From the NCBI GenBank assembly GCA_014529385.2, contig CM043959.1, forward strand, positions 57,450,753 through 57,514,752: a stretch of DNA of 64,000 nucleotides. Reading direction: 5' to 3'. The stretch is from Adiantum capillus-veneris (taxonomy: Eukaryota; Streptophyta; Polypodiopsida; Polypodiales; Pteridaceae). Made by a program: the position numbers and the translations under genes. Of the stretch, positions 11,354 through 23,084 are shown in pieces (position 1 is the first letter of the stretch; every line of letters starts with the position of its first letter). The notes beneath the pieces were generated by a model that saw only the letters and a list, made by a program, of their open reading frames with translations, did no database searches and was not told the DNA's origin.

Positions 11354-12563
11354 TCATTGCTTGTGGCCTTCCTTGGTTGTTACAAAAGCTGCTAGCATGG
11401 GTGATGACCTCAGTTTTTGGTAGGGGATGTCATAAGAATCATCACTATTGCTACTATCCTCAGCAAGGTTGCATTCTAGCACTTTTCCTTGGTGGTTTGG
11501 CTGGTTATAAAACATTATTATCTGTTTGCTCTTGGATTGTTGTTTCTTGGAGGACTTTGCTTTCCAATTGATTAGCGCGTTGTTAGCTTGTTGACATGGT
11601 TGTGTTCTTCGCGACGACTGAGTCTTTTTTGCATGTATAGGAGCCACGTATAAGGATGCTTCTTGTGGTTGCGTTTCCACCAAAGATTTTGGAATCCACT
11701 TCTGATGCACTTTATTCTTATAGCAGTGACATTGGTTCACTGGTCTTTGATTTGGACAATCATAAAACCATGCATTAGCTAAAATTTTGTTCTTGTCACC
11801 CGCTAACTTGTCCAATTTTTTGTTTTCAACATCTTCTTCAAGCTCCAAGTGTTCTACGAAGTCATAGAACTCGTCTTCTTCTTTGTCTTCTTTTTGCTGG
11901 ATCACACTCACTGCAAAGTAAGGAACGACATCATAACCATCTTCATCACAAAACTTTGTTGTTGGACCATCTTGAATAGCGCTTACATCCAGTGTAGCCA
12001 AGATATGTTCCCATTCAAGTGGCCCTATGCTTCTTCTAGAACGGGTTCTGGAATATAATCCTTATCTTTGATTGCCCTTTCTAAAATGCACTCCTCTCAT
12101 TTTAAGCTTCTGCATTGCGAAGCTCCACACATCCATAGTTCTTTAGGCTTACCCAACCATGCTAGAAGTTATGATCCTGCTATAGTAGCGGAATCAAACT
12201 CTTCTATTGGGGTTCTTGTCAAATCCTTGTAGCTATGGTCCTTAAGATTTATTCTTCTCGTGGTGTAGCCCTCACTACTGGTTTTTCCCATTTTTTCCAG
12301 ACCTCTTTTATTGCAATGGCAACACCAGCTCCCCTGTCAAGGATTTCCATGGTTTTTACACCTTGGAATTACACTAGAAGAGCCGTGTTCTCATCTTCTC
12401 CCTCATAATACTCTCTGACCTTGTTTAATGGCACCAGCCTAGTGTTTAGCTGAGTCATTTCTAGCTCTGTGATCCCTTCCTCGAATTGAGTCATTGATTT
12501 CTTAACACCAATTTTCTTTAGGCATTTTCCCACAATAGCCCACATGTTTGGTCATATTCTGAG
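11354..12563 (-). pseudogene. Ty3/gypsy remnant: protease region and downstream linker
   Basis: On the minus strand, 12,563 to about 12,250 reads as a decayed retroviral-type protease: GKCLKKIGVKKSMTQFEEG, a stop, then FQGVKTMEILDRGAGVAIAI followed by KEVWKKWEKPVVRATP, where DRGA replaces the catalytic D-T/S-G-A. Stops follow, then an uninterrupted 215-codon frame (12,001-11,354), acidic at its start, lysine- and glutamine-rich later; I do not recognise a domain in it and take it as the linker before the missing polymerase. The upstream part of this element is on the plus strand at 48,887-49,807, beyond Copia-1. If Copia-1 is removed and the inversion undone, the frame runs through the junction (...ACTITLAGLLRI, stop, PNMWAIVGKCLKK). 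Confidence 0.65.
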
Positions 12564-12568
12564 CAACC
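12564..12568 (+). other. Copia-1 target-site duplication (left)
   Basis: CAACC immediately precedes the LTR. The same five bases flank the other Copia-1 LTR on the minus strand at 49,808-49,812. Confidence 0.9.
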
Positions 12569-12760
12569 TGTTGGGGTATAAAGCCCAATGTGGTTGCCCA
12601 GGTAAGTGGGCGGGCCGCCAGGTATGTACACATATTCTTTTGTTAAAACCTAATAATAACTCACTATGCTCTACACATTACAGTAGAGCGAGTTCACCAT
12701 ATCGTCGTGCTCTTCTTCTCGCACTCTCTCTCGCGTCGCACTTCCGCTCGTACTCCTTCA
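12569..12760 (+). mobile_element. Copia-1 5' LTR (192 bp)
   Basis: Starts TGTTGGGGTATAAAGCCC and ends CTCCTTCA. The inverted copy at 49,813-50,004 is also exactly 192 bp and differs at about five positions (about 97% identity by eye). Short LTR typical of compact plant Copia elements. Confidence 0.95.
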
Positions 12761-12775
12761 ACCGGTATCAGAGCT
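12761..12775 (+). other. Copia-1 primer-binding site
   Basis: ACCGGTATCAGAGCT directly after the LTR resembles the plant Copia primer site TGGTATCAGAGC (complement of initiator tRNA-Met), with one base changed at the start. Confidence 0.85.
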
Positions 12776-13857
12776 CAGATCGAGGCTCGGGGCAGCACTG
12801 CAGGAGGCTAGAGTCACCAACTCAGATTGGAGTGAAATTCGACAGGCAAAGACACGGCCCCAAATCCTATGGGAGAACCCAAAGGCCTTGGTGTTCTCAG
12901 AATTTCATTCTGAGGTCATCTCGGCCACCGTTCGGCTTCGACAAAGGTCTGCGCAAGCCATTTTCGACTACGTGGTCTCGACGGGTGCAGATCCGACTCT
13001 GCAAATTTGGGGTTTTTGGCCTACGACTGCAGGTGCTGAGGATATCGACACTCCCAGAGTGTTGATTTGTGGCTGTCTACACATCGAAGGACGGCTCACA
13101 GTTCTTGGAGGCATGTCACATACGACACGAGCGCATCTACACATAGACTGTAGGCGACATCCACTAGTTCATTAGGTAGCTTGTGTTTGCTGCTTGATAT
13201 TCCAGATTTCATCCTGACATTGCAGGTACTTCCACATGGGATGTATTGTCAGAGATGATGTATGTTTGTTGAGGGTTTGCTGGTTGTGAGTCACGCAGCA
13301 AACAACCGCCGCAGCGGTTACACCATACAGTGGGAAATTTGTGGATGTATGACTTTGTGGGAAGTTTATGTACTGTCAGATTTACTGCAGACTTTGTTGA
13401 GGGTCGAGTGAGGTTTTATTGAGCTGGGGGATTCTCAAATGTTGAGATCCTTTCGGTGATACAGGTCTTGGAGCGATCCCTCGAGCACCCTTAGATAGGC
13501 AGCTAGGATGTATTGATTGTGAGTTAGACAGTTGGGATTGCATCTTTGCTTTACTGCCGTTGAGGCATTGTCGCAGTCTATGCTTATAGGTCAGTGACAG
13601 AACAGTCAGAGACAGTACAGGTGCAGGACAGGTTTACCCACAGCTTACAATGTCAGAGAGACAGTGTTTTTGAGCTGTTTTTTGGTCTGTTTTTGAGTAC
13701 ACCAAAGCCATTTTACAAAGGAGACTCTGTCGAAATTTATGCAGAATCTGAAGCTTTCTTGCTTCATTTGACAGGTTGATATTGGTTCAGAGGTCAGTTT
13801 ACAGGGGAAACTCTGCCGAATTTTTCCCAGAAAAGTAAACTACTGTGAAGCGTAGCT
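12776..13857 (+). other. Copia-1 untranslated leader
   Basis: About 1.1 kb between primer site and gag start without a recognisable domain. Long leaders are common in plant Copia elements. Confidence 0.6.
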
Positions 13858-14928
13858 ATGGCTGGATCACAGGACACTGCTCTTTACAATATCAAGAAGC
13901 TGGATGGAACCAATTTCCCATTGTGGAAGAAGCAGATTTGGCACGTGTTGGTACAAAAGAAGCAGATAAAACCTATAAAGCTCAAGGGGATAAAACCAGA
14001 AGATATGGACGAAGATGAATGGAGCGAGATGGATGAATTGGCACTTTCTACCATTATGCTGACTTTGGCAGAAAGCGTTTACTTCAATGTAGCAAACGAG
14101 ATGTCGGCTTATCAAGCATGGTTAAATCTGAGTGATCTTTATGAGAAGCAGAGTGCATCTTCACAGGTATACTGGCTTAAGAAGCTTGTTGACTTGAAGA
14201 TGAAAGAAGGGACACCTATGTCCAATCATCTGAATGAATTCAACACAATCTATAGTCAGTTGTCAGCTCAAGGTGTCAAGTTTGATGAACCTGTTAGAGC
14301 TATGTTCCTGTTGATCACATTGCCGGAAAGTTGGGAAACTTTTCGCACAGCTTTGAGTAATTTTGCACCTCCAGATGGTTTGAACATAGCAGGTGTAGAA
14401 GGAAGGCTTACTGAAGGAATCCAATAGAAAGACAATGGACAAGGCAAAGGAACAACCTTAGTTGTCAGGGGAAGGACCAAAGAAAAGTACAAAGGTGGAA
14501 AGAGGAATCAGTCTCATAGCAAGTCCCGCAGTGCTAAAGGCAAGAGTGACATAGAATGCTACCATTGTGGCAAGAAGGGTCACATGAAAAGAGACTGCAG
14601 AGAATGGAAAGCATAAAAAGGCAAAGAGAAAGCTGAAGACCATGGTGAGAAGAACAAGTCCTCAGTGAAGATTCAAGAAATAAATGTGACAAACACTGTT
14701 GCAGTGGATGACAGTCTAGTGTCAGGAGACATCTACTTCTTGAAGAATACAATTGACTCAGCTCTTCTTACAGCATCTGATGGAAATGCACTGAGTGACT
14801 GGATTATAGACTCAGGGGAATCACTTCATGTGTCTCCAAACAAGGAGTGGTTTACCTCTTATGTGACCACTAAAGATCATGTTCGGCTAGGCAATGGGCA
14901 GACATGTGAGATCTTAGGTGTTGGAGAT
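13858..14928 (+). pseudogene. Copia-1 Gag and start of Pol (protease)
   Basis: ATG at 13,858 opens a 189-codon Gag of the plant UBN2 type: KKLDGTNFPLWKKQIWHVL near the start, then QAWLNLSDLYEKQSASSQVY and LPESWETFRTALSNF. A TAG at about 14,425 interrupts it, then a basic stretch, the zinc knuckle CYHCGKKGHMKRDC (C-x2-C-x4-H-x4-C, about 14,556) and a TAA after EWKA. The protease follows as LSDWIIDSGESLHVS, where the usual D-S-G-A reads D-S-G-E. The reading continues LGNGQTCEILGVGDV and is cut at 14,928 where Gypsy-1 begins in the opposite orientation. Integrase and the first part of reverse transcriptase are absent from the window; the remaining 3' half is at 49,813-51,080. Confidence 0.92.
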
Positions 14929-15420
14929 GTCTGCAAGTCCTGCTCTTGTGCTGTCTTCTACAAGGAAAGTGTATTCAAATTCTTGGAGTTCAAGCACCCA
15001 CTTTGCTATTCTAGATGAGAGGCTTATGTGTTGTACTACATATGGTAGATTGTGCTCTAAGGTGAGAAAAACAAATGGCACAGGGAGAAGATACGATCGA
15101 AACTTCCTTACCGCAAACAAGATTGCAAAGACCACTTTCTCCATTTCAGTGTATCCCTTCTCGGCCGGAGTCATCACCTTGCTTGCAAAATAGATCGGCC
15201 TCATGTATGATGTTTTAGGATCTTTTTGCATCAAAACAACACCAATTGCTTCGAAACCTTCACTTGGAGTGACATAGTAGGTCTCCTTTGGATCTGGTGG
15301 CATTAGGATTGGGAGAGAGCTAAGAATGCCCTTCACTTCCTCAAAACATTTTGCATGTCCCCTCCCCCATTCAAATGTAGATTGGCTTGCCAACCTATGC
15401 AAAGGGGCGATGTATTGCAA
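14929..15420 (-). pseudogene. Gypsy-1 RNase H (first), cut at inversion breakpoint
   Basis: Minus-strand frame: the Ty3/gypsy RT connection (LHRLASQSTFEWG, CFEEVKGILSSLPIL) and RNase H (GFEAIGVVLMQKD, RPIYFASKVMTPAEKGYTEM, EKVVFAILFAVRKFRSYLLP, then IAKWVLELQEFEYTF and STRAGLAD). The family sequence stops at GCA-GAC (14,934-14,929). Joining base 14,929 to base 51,080 of the opposite strand gives GAC-CCT-CTC-ACC-TAC in frame with the Gypsy-1 3' half, so no base appears lost. The apparent continuation to 14,914 is just read-through into Copia-1. Confidence 0.9.
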
Positions 15421-16131
15421 CCATATGCAAAGGGGCGATGTATTATGCTAGAGATGGATGAAGCGAGACATGTACCTCACTTTGTGGTTGAAGGTCATTA
15501 GCTCCTTAGTTGTTGTTGGTGGAGATAATGACAAAAGGGCCTCTACTTTAGAGGGATCCACTTGAATTCCTTGTGAAGAAACCACATGGCCTAGCAAAAC
15601 CACCTGAGATTCACCGATATGACACTTCTCTGGGTTGAGTTGTCCCCCAAATTGATGGAGCCTCTTAAGCCCCTCTTCAACCTTTTGGCAATGAAGTGAT
15701 CTACAACTATAAATACAGAAATCATCCATAAAGACTCTTATAGATTTTCCAAAGAATGGCTGAAATACAAATATTGTGAATCTCATGAAGGTGCTAGGAG
15801 CATTGGTGAGCCCAAAAGGCATTACTCTGAATGCAAAACATCCCCAAGGTGTGATGAAGGTGGTTTTTGGTTGGTCCTCTTCTGCTATTCTAATTTGAAA
15901 ATATCCTGAATACCCATCACACACAGTGTAGCATTCGTGACCTGCTACTTCATTCAAAATTTCATCTTGGAAAGGGAGAGGGAAGTGGTCCCTCTTTGTC
16001 GCAGCGTTGAGGGGTTTGTAATCCACGCAGACCCTCCACTTACCATTCTTCTTGGGAGTGACTACAATAGGTGATACCCATTCGGAGTTGGATACTAGAT
16101 AGATGAAGCCAGCCTTCAAGAGTCGATTCAC
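15421..16131 (-). pseudogene. Gypsy-1 reverse transcriptase
   Basis: A 227-codon frame (16,131-15,448) carries the Ty3/gypsy RT core: SNSEWVSPIVVTPKKNGKWR, VCVDYKPLNAATKRDHFPLP, VCDGYSGYFQI (motif with first catalytic Asp), FRVMPFGLTNAPSTFMR, and IRVFMDDFCIYS, where FMDD is the Y/F-x-D-D active site. Late motifs LNPEKCHIGESQVVLLGHVV are present. Copies DNA from element RNA in virus-like particles. Upstream (about 16,131-16,210) HRIELKPGTKPVAQKIRRL is in another frame, and a frame break separates RT from RNase H near 15,430. Inactive. Confidence 0.92.
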
Positions 16132-16437
16132 TTCTTGTAGGAGAGCCTTTTTCCTAGTCGCCTTATCTTTTGAGCCACGGGTTTGGTCCCTGGTTTCAAT
16201 TCAATTCGATGCTCTATTACATCTACACCTCTTATTTGTGAGTAGTCATGATAAACAAATTGGGATACCCCCTTAACATATTGATGTAGGACCTCTTCTC
16301 CTCACAAGTAAGATCTTTTGCAAGCATCTTCTCAAATCCTTCTTCAAGGTGTGGCATCTTTCATCCCCTCGTGTGTGATTGTCTGTTGGCTTTTCTCTAC
16401 TGGACATCTTGAGTGTTGGCGTTGAATACAATTCCCA
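16132..16437 (-). pseudogene. Gypsy-1 protease-RT linker, broken
   Basis: Frameshifted remnants of the pre-RT region (HRIELKPGTKPVAQ on the minus strand, and a stretch reading MLRGYPNLF-like sequence). No intact frame. Confidence 0.6.
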
Positions 16438-17187
16438 TTACCTCCAAAGAAGACTCCTCTTCACTGGTTGATGCTTCCTCATCACTTGAGAAAGGACTCT
16501 CCTCCTCGCTCTCTTCATCTGCGTGGTTTCATAGTTGATATCTAGTTGCTTTCCTTCTCGCCAATCATACACCACCGGTTGACCCTTCTTAAGAATCAAA
16601 CGACCACTTTCCCATTTTTGATCTGCATTCACAGCAATGAGCCAAGGCCTCCCTAGGAAATGGGATAGCCCTCCCCTTAGCTGGCATGACATACATATCC
16701 ACTCGTGCATCTATGTTATATACAAGACTTTTACATTTTCAATGATCCCCAAACACTTCACACTTGAGTTGTTGGCTAGCCTAGCTTGACAATTAGAGGA
16801 CTTTGTAATTTCAAGCCCTAACCTGTTCATTGATTTTTCCATGATCACACACATTTGAGCTCCACCATCAACATATACATTAGACACCTTTTTACCCCTT
16901 ATGTAAGCATCCACAATGGGTTCCACATCTTTTTGTAGCTTTGAGGCCACAACCTTAATGGAAAGATTTGCTTTCTTATTTGGAATTCTTGTACTTAACA
17001 ACTTTGGCCATTGCCTTATTACTTTGGCTGATAGGTGTAGAAGTTGAGGCCATGAAATGTTTGGCTTTTGGGTTTGTAAATCCTCCAGGATGTTGTAGGG
17101 CTCTAGCTCCTTTCCCAATGGGAAGTCGTTGATACCAATTTCCCTTCGCCTTGATCTTTTCTTCCTGCTACTTTCAACTTCTTCCAT
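16438..17187 (-). pseudogene. Gypsy-1 protease
   Basis: Minus frame 17,187-16,711 leads into a retroviral-type aspartic protease: KKVSNVYVDGGAQMCVIME, with DGGA as the active-site D-x-G-A, then LANNSSVKCLGIIENVKVLY. A one-base shift near 16,712 is followed by FLGRPWLIAVNADQKWESGR and LILKKGQPVVYDW (flap-to-C-terminal region). It overlaps the gag frame by about 85 bp in another register, as expected for a frameshifted Gag-Pol. Cleaves the polyprotein in functional relatives. Confidence 0.88.
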
Positions 17188-18278
17188 CTTTGACTTCTTC
17201 TTCTTGTCCCTTCTGGCTGAATTTGTTCCTTCACTCTCATGTCTTCATCCTTATCATGTGCTCTTGTGCGTTTTTCTGCCGGCATAACATCAAAGTTTAG
17301 AGTATGCTCATCTATTACCTCTTCTAGCTTGATGATGTTGACTACTCTTTCTTCCTCCTCATGTGGGACGGGAGGTATATTTGCTGGTGGTGGTGGTCGA
17401 CGAAGGATTTGTGGGCCTTGAGCTAGTTCTTGCTGCACAGTGAGAGGAGGCGGTCTGGGGGGATATATGTCTCCCGGAAGTCGCCTTGGATGTGGACAAT
17501 TGTACATGCCATGGCCCATTTCATTGCAATTCCAACATCGCAACTCTTGAGCTTGTCTTCGTTGATTGCGATTCCCTTCTCTTGGTTGTCGTTGTTGAGG
17601 TAGGCCTTGTACTAGATTCAGAGTGAGGTTCTCAAGCTGTTGAGTTAGCCTTTGTAAAACCTCTTGTTGAGAGTTATCTCCTATTTGTGAAGATTGTGCA
17701 AGAGGGGCCCTAATTGGTGCTTCCATGGTTTGTGAAGACTCCCTCTCACTCACTTCATTCAAACCCCTTGCTCTATGTGCTTGGAAGTGTAGTTTTCTAA
17801 ACTTGATGATGGCTTCTTCGAAGGTGGATGGGAATTTTAGCTCTACTTTAGCCTTTAAAAGTGGATACAAGCTAACCATGAATCTCTTTTTTTTTAGAAA
17901 GTTAGGTGCACCACCATGATTTTCTAATGTAGCATCCCACCTACCCCATAGATTGACAAAGGTTGCTTCATAAGAGGGATAGTCTTCAAGTGATACCTGC
18001 TTATGTCGAATAAGACATTTCCATAGTCCTTCAGAAGTATCACCTTGCCCGAACTTGGAGAGGAAGCTTGCTCGCAGTCTCTCCCAATTGGACTTGATTT
18101 GGGGTTGCAAGGTCTCATACCATGCTTTAGCTTCTGCTTTTAGAACCAACGGAAAGGCTCGTAGCTTTACTTCCTCTTCATCTCTCCCGGATATAAGATG
18201 TGCCATCTCCAAGTTGTCAAGAAACTCTTGCGCATCTTCCCCACTTCTTGCATAGAACGTGGGAAAAGAACTTGACAT
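17103..18278 (-). CDS. Gypsy-1 Gag (nearly intact)
   Basis: An uninterrupted 391-codon frame starts MSSSFPTFYARSGEDAQEF. The capsid part is a plant retrotransposon gag domain (residues about 10-180: AKAWYETLQPQIKSNWERLR, SFLSKFG, RHKQVSLEDYPSYEATFVNL). A glutamine-rich coiled stretch follows (about residues 205-240), then the zinc knuckle CWNCNEMGHGMYNC (C-x2-C-x4-H-x4-C, about residues 255-268), a proline-rich region and a basic tail. The ATG is about 620 bp after the primer-binding site at 18,896-18,912. Forms the particle and packages RNA. The open frame over 1.17 kb agrees with a young insertion. Confidence 0.92.
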   Translation of the reverse strand: MSSSFPTFYARSGEDAQEFLDNLEMAHLISGRDEEEVKLRAFPLVLKAEAKAWYETLQPQIKSNWERLRASFLSKFGQGDTSEGLWKCLIRHKQVSLEDYPSYEATFVNLWGRWDATLENHGGAPNFLKKKRFMVSLYPLLKAKVELKFPSTFEEAIIKFRKLHFQAHRARGLNEVSERESSQTMEAPIRAPLAQSSQIGDNSQQEVLQRLTQQLENLTLNLVQGLPQQRQPREGNRNQRRQAQELRCWNCNEMGHGMYNCPHPRRLPGDIYPPRPPPLTVQQELAQGPQILRRPPPPANIPPVPHEEEERVVNIIKLEEVIDEHTLNFDVMPAEKRTRAHDKDEDMRVKEQIQPEGTRRRSQRWKKLKVAGRKDQGEGKLVSTTSHWERS

Positions 18279-18895
18279 TTTGTTTATACTTTTTGAAATC
18301 TCTTTTTTTTAAAGAAACTTTTCTCTTACGCGCCGCACAAGATTATTGACACTATAAATCTGATTACATTAAAATGAAGATGTACACATCCATTGTTAAT
18401 TCGTACTTTATCATACGTATAATAAATGGATTAATTGAAGCATTGATTTCATTGAGGCGAGTGGATCCAAATATCCTCCTTATGATAGATTGAAACCTAA
18501 ACTTAGTTGCAATGATTATATGAATGGATTTCCAAGCAATAGGCCTAAAAGGTTCATTGTTTTGATCGTGATTCATGTGCTACTCCTCGTTGTTGGTTTG
18601 AAGACCTCGTTCCTTCATATGGCCCTTGAGCACCCCTTCACCACTCCTTGTTCCTGCCTTTAAAACAAAATGAAAACGTGAACATCAAAAGAAGTTTCAT
18701 AATTGATGATTGGAAGTATAATTGGATTGGTTGATGCCAGTATTTCTCTAAGTCTTTCTGCACCAAACATAAAAATGAAAAAGACTTTTCTATCTATGTG
18801 AACATTTACTCTAATGTGTTGTGAAAAATGAAATGGATAGATGGGAACTCCATTGTTCATCACTAAAAAATTTGAAGGTAACTTGGAAATATGTT
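18279..18895 (-). other. Gypsy-1 leader between primer site and gag
   Basis: AT-rich, no domain. Lies in the expected position of the untranslated leader. Confidence 0.6.
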
Positions 18896-18912
18896 CCTCA
18901 GTGGGGGCACCA
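18896..18912 (-). other. Gypsy-1 primer-binding site
   Basis: On the minus strand TGGTGCCCCCACTGAGG lies five bases after the LTR end (GCCCTCA). TGGTGCC-type primer sites are known from Tat/Athila-group elements. Confidence 0.8.
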
Positions 18913-18917
18913 CTTTA

Positions 18918-20992
18918 TGAGGGCGAGCTTTTTGAAATGGGGCCTCTAAAGCCAAACCAATGGGCCTACCCTCACAAAATGTTCGTAAAGAGGTACGCAC
19001 ACTACTTGGGGCACCACCTTCTTTTGGGAGTGGAGAAGGAAACTAATCAAAATAACACTTGCACTCACCCACTCAAGCAACACACTTTGAAAACCCCCTT
19101 ACTCTATATACACTTTGGACACTTGAACACCATCAACGATTATGCAACCTAATGCCGTGCATCAAAATGAAATATGCAATTTGTGGAATAGCATTCACCT
19201 TCTCCCCATAAGAATACCCATAATACATCCAAACTCTTCCTCTCTCAAGCACTCATCAAAAAAATCATGCGCACAAGACTTGCCTCTCAAACACACAAGA
19301 GAATCACTTACATCAAACTAACACACTTTGTATAGAGAGCTCATCTCCATCTATGCAATGCCGTGACACAAATAAAATCACCATGAGAGGTAGCCACATG
19401 CATATGTAATGAAGCAAAAGAGAGTTGGAGTGAGAAATTTCTTTAGACCAATTGAATAAGTGTGGAGAAACAAACCAATGGTAAATTGAGAATAGAACAC
19501 TTACTTGATTTCTCGCACACCTTTTAAGGGGAGGACAGACGCTGGCTAACCATCATGAATTGTGACACTTGAAGGTTTTGAAGATGATTTCATGATTATT
19601 AACATAACCATGAGAGAGATCATGATGTATTTACAAGTTATTGAGGTGCTACAAATGATTTATTGGGTTGATGGAGTAAGAGATTGTAGAATGGAAAGAG
19701 TGGAGAATAGAGTTGCACTTCCTCCAAAGAGGAGGGTTAGGAGGGAGGATGTGAAAGAGGGAGAGTTGGGGTTTTCTCTACTATTGATCAAGAAACAACA
19801 TGAAGTTGAAAATATAGGTGTGTGTCCTTGAGTCTCTCCAAGGGGGGCTATTTATAGTTGTGTAGGAGTGGGATTATGCTACACTTAATTAGAGTAAGTG
19901 ATTAGACCTAATTAAGTGTCCTTTGACCACTCATTGAATATTGGACATAAAAAGGACTATTTATTCACCAAAAATATCATTTTAGACCGTGAAGGCTCCA
20001 TAGGGGTGCATAATGTAGGTGGGCCCCACCATGAGGCCCTACGGGTGGCTCCTGCAGGGTATCTCAACTTGTCTGTCTTGGCATTTAGAAAGCATCTTTA
20101 GGTTGGTCCCATCACATGCAAGTGGCCTTGAACACTCATTGCTCTTCTAGAAGATGAGTAGGGGAAAAATAAGATCTCACCCTCTTGATTTACTTGATTT
20201 ACAGTTCCCTTTTGCTGCAAATCTGACAGATTTACACTATTTTGACCATAACTTTTTACCTGTAGCTCGGAATGACATGCTTCAAAAGGAAAAATTGACC
20301 TTCTCAACATGTTTGATATGAATTTGGACTATTCTTCACGCCCATGCACCAAGGAATTCGGTTTGGAAGGTCCACACTAGGCTAGGGAACCTTTTGCTTC
20401 CAAGTCTTCTTGTATGGGCCCTTTGCTTGTATGCATCCAAGGGGAATCATGCTTTTTCAAAAGGCTATGATGCTTAAACAAATAGAGAAGGGCCCAATAT
20501 TATTTTCTTGTGAAAAGAATATACAATTGGAGTCTTTTTGAAAGGAGAGAAACTATATGTATATTCTTAAGAGATATTGGGCCACCTATGTAGGGGGCAT
20601 AGAAGACTTGTAGAGAGGGACCATAATCTTTGGTAAAGACAAGTGGAGAGTTGATTTCCATGGGAATTTATCTATATGGGGTGGAAGATGGATATATTAT
20701 TTTTCTACTACTAATTCACAAGAGGTAAGAAAGTTTGGGGGTATATAGTTGGTTATTGTATGCTTATTCTATTTACAAAGCAAAAAATAAAAGGGTGGTA
20801 ATATAAATATATGACTAAGGTGACATTTTTGGGAAGAGTATAATGTATGTGTTGCCACAAAGGTTAAACGAAGAGGGGGAATTTACTCTAGATAACTTAA
20901 TAGCGTAGAAAAATATATACACATATGAGGAAGAGGACGTTGAGTAGGCTGACAAATGTTGCAAAAAGATGGTTACCATTTTATGCCACTCA
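18918..20992 (-). mobile_element. Gypsy-1 5' LTR (2075 bp)
   Basis: On the minus strand it starts TGAGTGGCATAAAATGGTAA at 20,992 and ends GCCCTCA at 18,918. The plus-strand copy at 53,181-55,254 is 2074 bp and nearly identical. The frames inside (for example 20,310-20,098 and 19,562-19,831) recur in the other LTR and are not genes. Confidence 0.95.
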
Positions 20993-20997
20993 CCATG
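20993..20997 (-). other. Gypsy-1 target-site duplication (5')
   Basis: On the minus strand CATGG directly precedes the LTR start. The same CATGG follows the 3' LTR at 55,255-55,259. Confidence 0.9.
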
Positions 20998-22162
20998 GAT
21001 GTGTGCAGTGGTGCATAAGTGAAGAAGCTAAAAACCTAATGTGGCAGGTTGTGTAGGGCGGGGAGGGAACGGGCTCAAAAACTATGGCACACCCACATTG
21101 CATCTCATAAATTATGCAATCTACTGGGGACGGAGACTACGGAATTGCAATGCAAGAGGGGTGGTAGAGGGCAGGGCACCAGCTGATCATCCAAAGCCAA
21201 TCATGGACAAAAGGATGGCATGAGAGTGGTGCATACTACTTGCTTGCTATCAACGTGAGGATGTATCACTTGAGGGATGCTGGGCATGATCAGTGAAGGA
21301 AGTATATGAATGGGCGAGTGCATGAAAGTGAGGAGGTGTGCGGTTGTGCACATGTAGGAGGGATGCTTCAAGGCTAGAATGCCCTTAGGCCACAACATAC
21401 TAGGTGCACACGTAGCAAGAGACATGCTGCGAGATGAAGAGGTGAGGGAGGCAATGTGGGAGATGTGAAATTAGAGCTACACTAGGGTAGAGGCGATGAC
21501 AGTAGGCCCGCTTGCAGGTAACAAATGCCTCACCAGATTAACAAGTCTCCATAGCTTGCTATGTGCTCCACTTCCCCTTTGTTGATCGAGGGTATGCGTG
21601 CGTGTTAAAATGTGTGTGTTAAAATTTTGAGCCAAAGGGGGGGGGTGCACCACTCTAGCTTAACTGCATATTTTTAAAAAAAATGTCAATGTCCAATGCT
21701 CAATATCCAAGTTGTAGACTACAGTCCAAATTGCTGCAAACTACTAGAAAGATTGAATGAATGCTCAGTACCTGACTCACTACCCAAATGCTCTATTGAT
21801 TTTGATACAGTGTGTTTGTGTGTAAACAACCACACACAATTACTGCTCCACAATTTCAAGTTGTGAGGGCTTCTCCATTTTCTTGCCTTTGTGTCCAATT
21901 TTGACTTACAAATTTGTCCTTGCTTGCTCAATATGCTCTCCACTTGCTTTCCTTGATTCTCACTTACTATTGCTCGATACTACTATCCCAACTTCCTATT
22001 GCTCAATACTATTGTCCCTAACTGACGATGGGCTACCCAATTTCCTGTTGCATTAAGCTCTCACTTCATCTGCAGATCTACATTGTGTGTTTGTATACAC
22101 ACATAACCATGCTCACTTAGTCAATCCTGCAAATCCCAATTCTCTCCTGGATACTATGGATC
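20998..22162. other. No gene seen
   Basis: Original flank of Gypsy-1. Short frames (60 codons at 21,041; 74 at 21,943-21,719 minus) show no recognisable domain. Contains a G-run near 21,640 and an A-run near 21,675. Confidence 0.35.
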
Positions 22163-22466
22163 TGCTTGACTCTGCATAGCTTGATTCTTTGCAGGATTCT
22201 GTGGAATTTGCAAAGGAGCTACACACGAGTGGGTGTGAGGAGGGCCGGTTCTAGGTTCCAATTGTGGGGATGGTGCCCCATGCGTGTGTTGCAAGAAGGT
22301 GGAAGAAGAAGATGAGAGAGGGAAAGCCTTCTTGGTGGAAAACACACAGTCAAGAAGTATTGTGTGTATCCTTTATTCTTTTATGCATATGGCAAGATTA
22401 CAAGGGTCAGTGAGTTAGTGAGGGTAGGGGGTGTCCAGACGGCCCCACAAGGCCTTTACCCCAACA
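22163..22466 (-). mobile_element. Possible LTR remnant
   Basis: Minus strand starts TGTTGGGGTAAAGGCC at 22,466 (similar opening to Copia-1), has ATAAAAGAATAAAGG-like polyadenylation sequence near 22,380, and reaches CCATAGTATCCAGGAG near 22,160, which faintly resembles a degenerate Met primer site. No partner LTR in the window; tentative. Confidence 0.3.
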
Positions 22467-23080
22467 ATACCTACGAGAAAATTATGGTTAGCAAGAGTCA
22501 TTCTTCCCATTGTATTCAAACTAGGTGATTTGATATTGTAATGTTTAATGTATGGGACCAAAAATGTATTAGCAACCATAGACACACCTTTATTCTTGTA
22601 TCCATGGGACTATTCTTTCATCACTTGGGAAGATTATTGGCTTGTAGCCCTGACAAGGTAAGAATTTTGTCCAACAAATACAACAGACCTCAATGTATGG
22701 TGGACTTTGCAAGTATACATCACACACATATGGATGGGTAATGTCAGTTGAGTTTATAAAACAAACACATTTTTTTCATTGCTTATTTCATTTAGAGAAA
22801 TTTCATAATCCACAATAGTCTACAGATGCTAGTAACCAATAGGTCACTTATCCAAGGATGGTATGATCAATATGCATAGGATTATATGTTCCACTCCTTT
22901 GTTTGGGTGGATGGGTGGGATCCTCTTGAAGACATATGAGAGGAGTGGAACCACTTCAAACCAGTTGTTCAAGTATGTCAAAATGGTATTCAAGGAGTAC
23001 ACAAGATAACAACCATTAAGGAATATTGAAGTCAAACTGTTGTCAAATGTATTTCATATTTTTGGAGCTTAAATTGACTA
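22467..23080. other. No gene seen
   Basis: AT-rich sequence with no domain or repeat border that I can support. Confidence 0.35.
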
Positions 23081-23084
23081 TTAT

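Noticed and set aside
11311-11571. 86-codon plus-strand frame with hydrophobic stretches
   Set aside because: Antisense shadow of the 215-codon minus frame of the gypsy remnant.
20098-20310. A 70-codon frame conserved almost exactly at 53,862-54,074
   Set aside because: Conservation is due to both lying in the paired LTRs of Gypsy-1; no coding signature.
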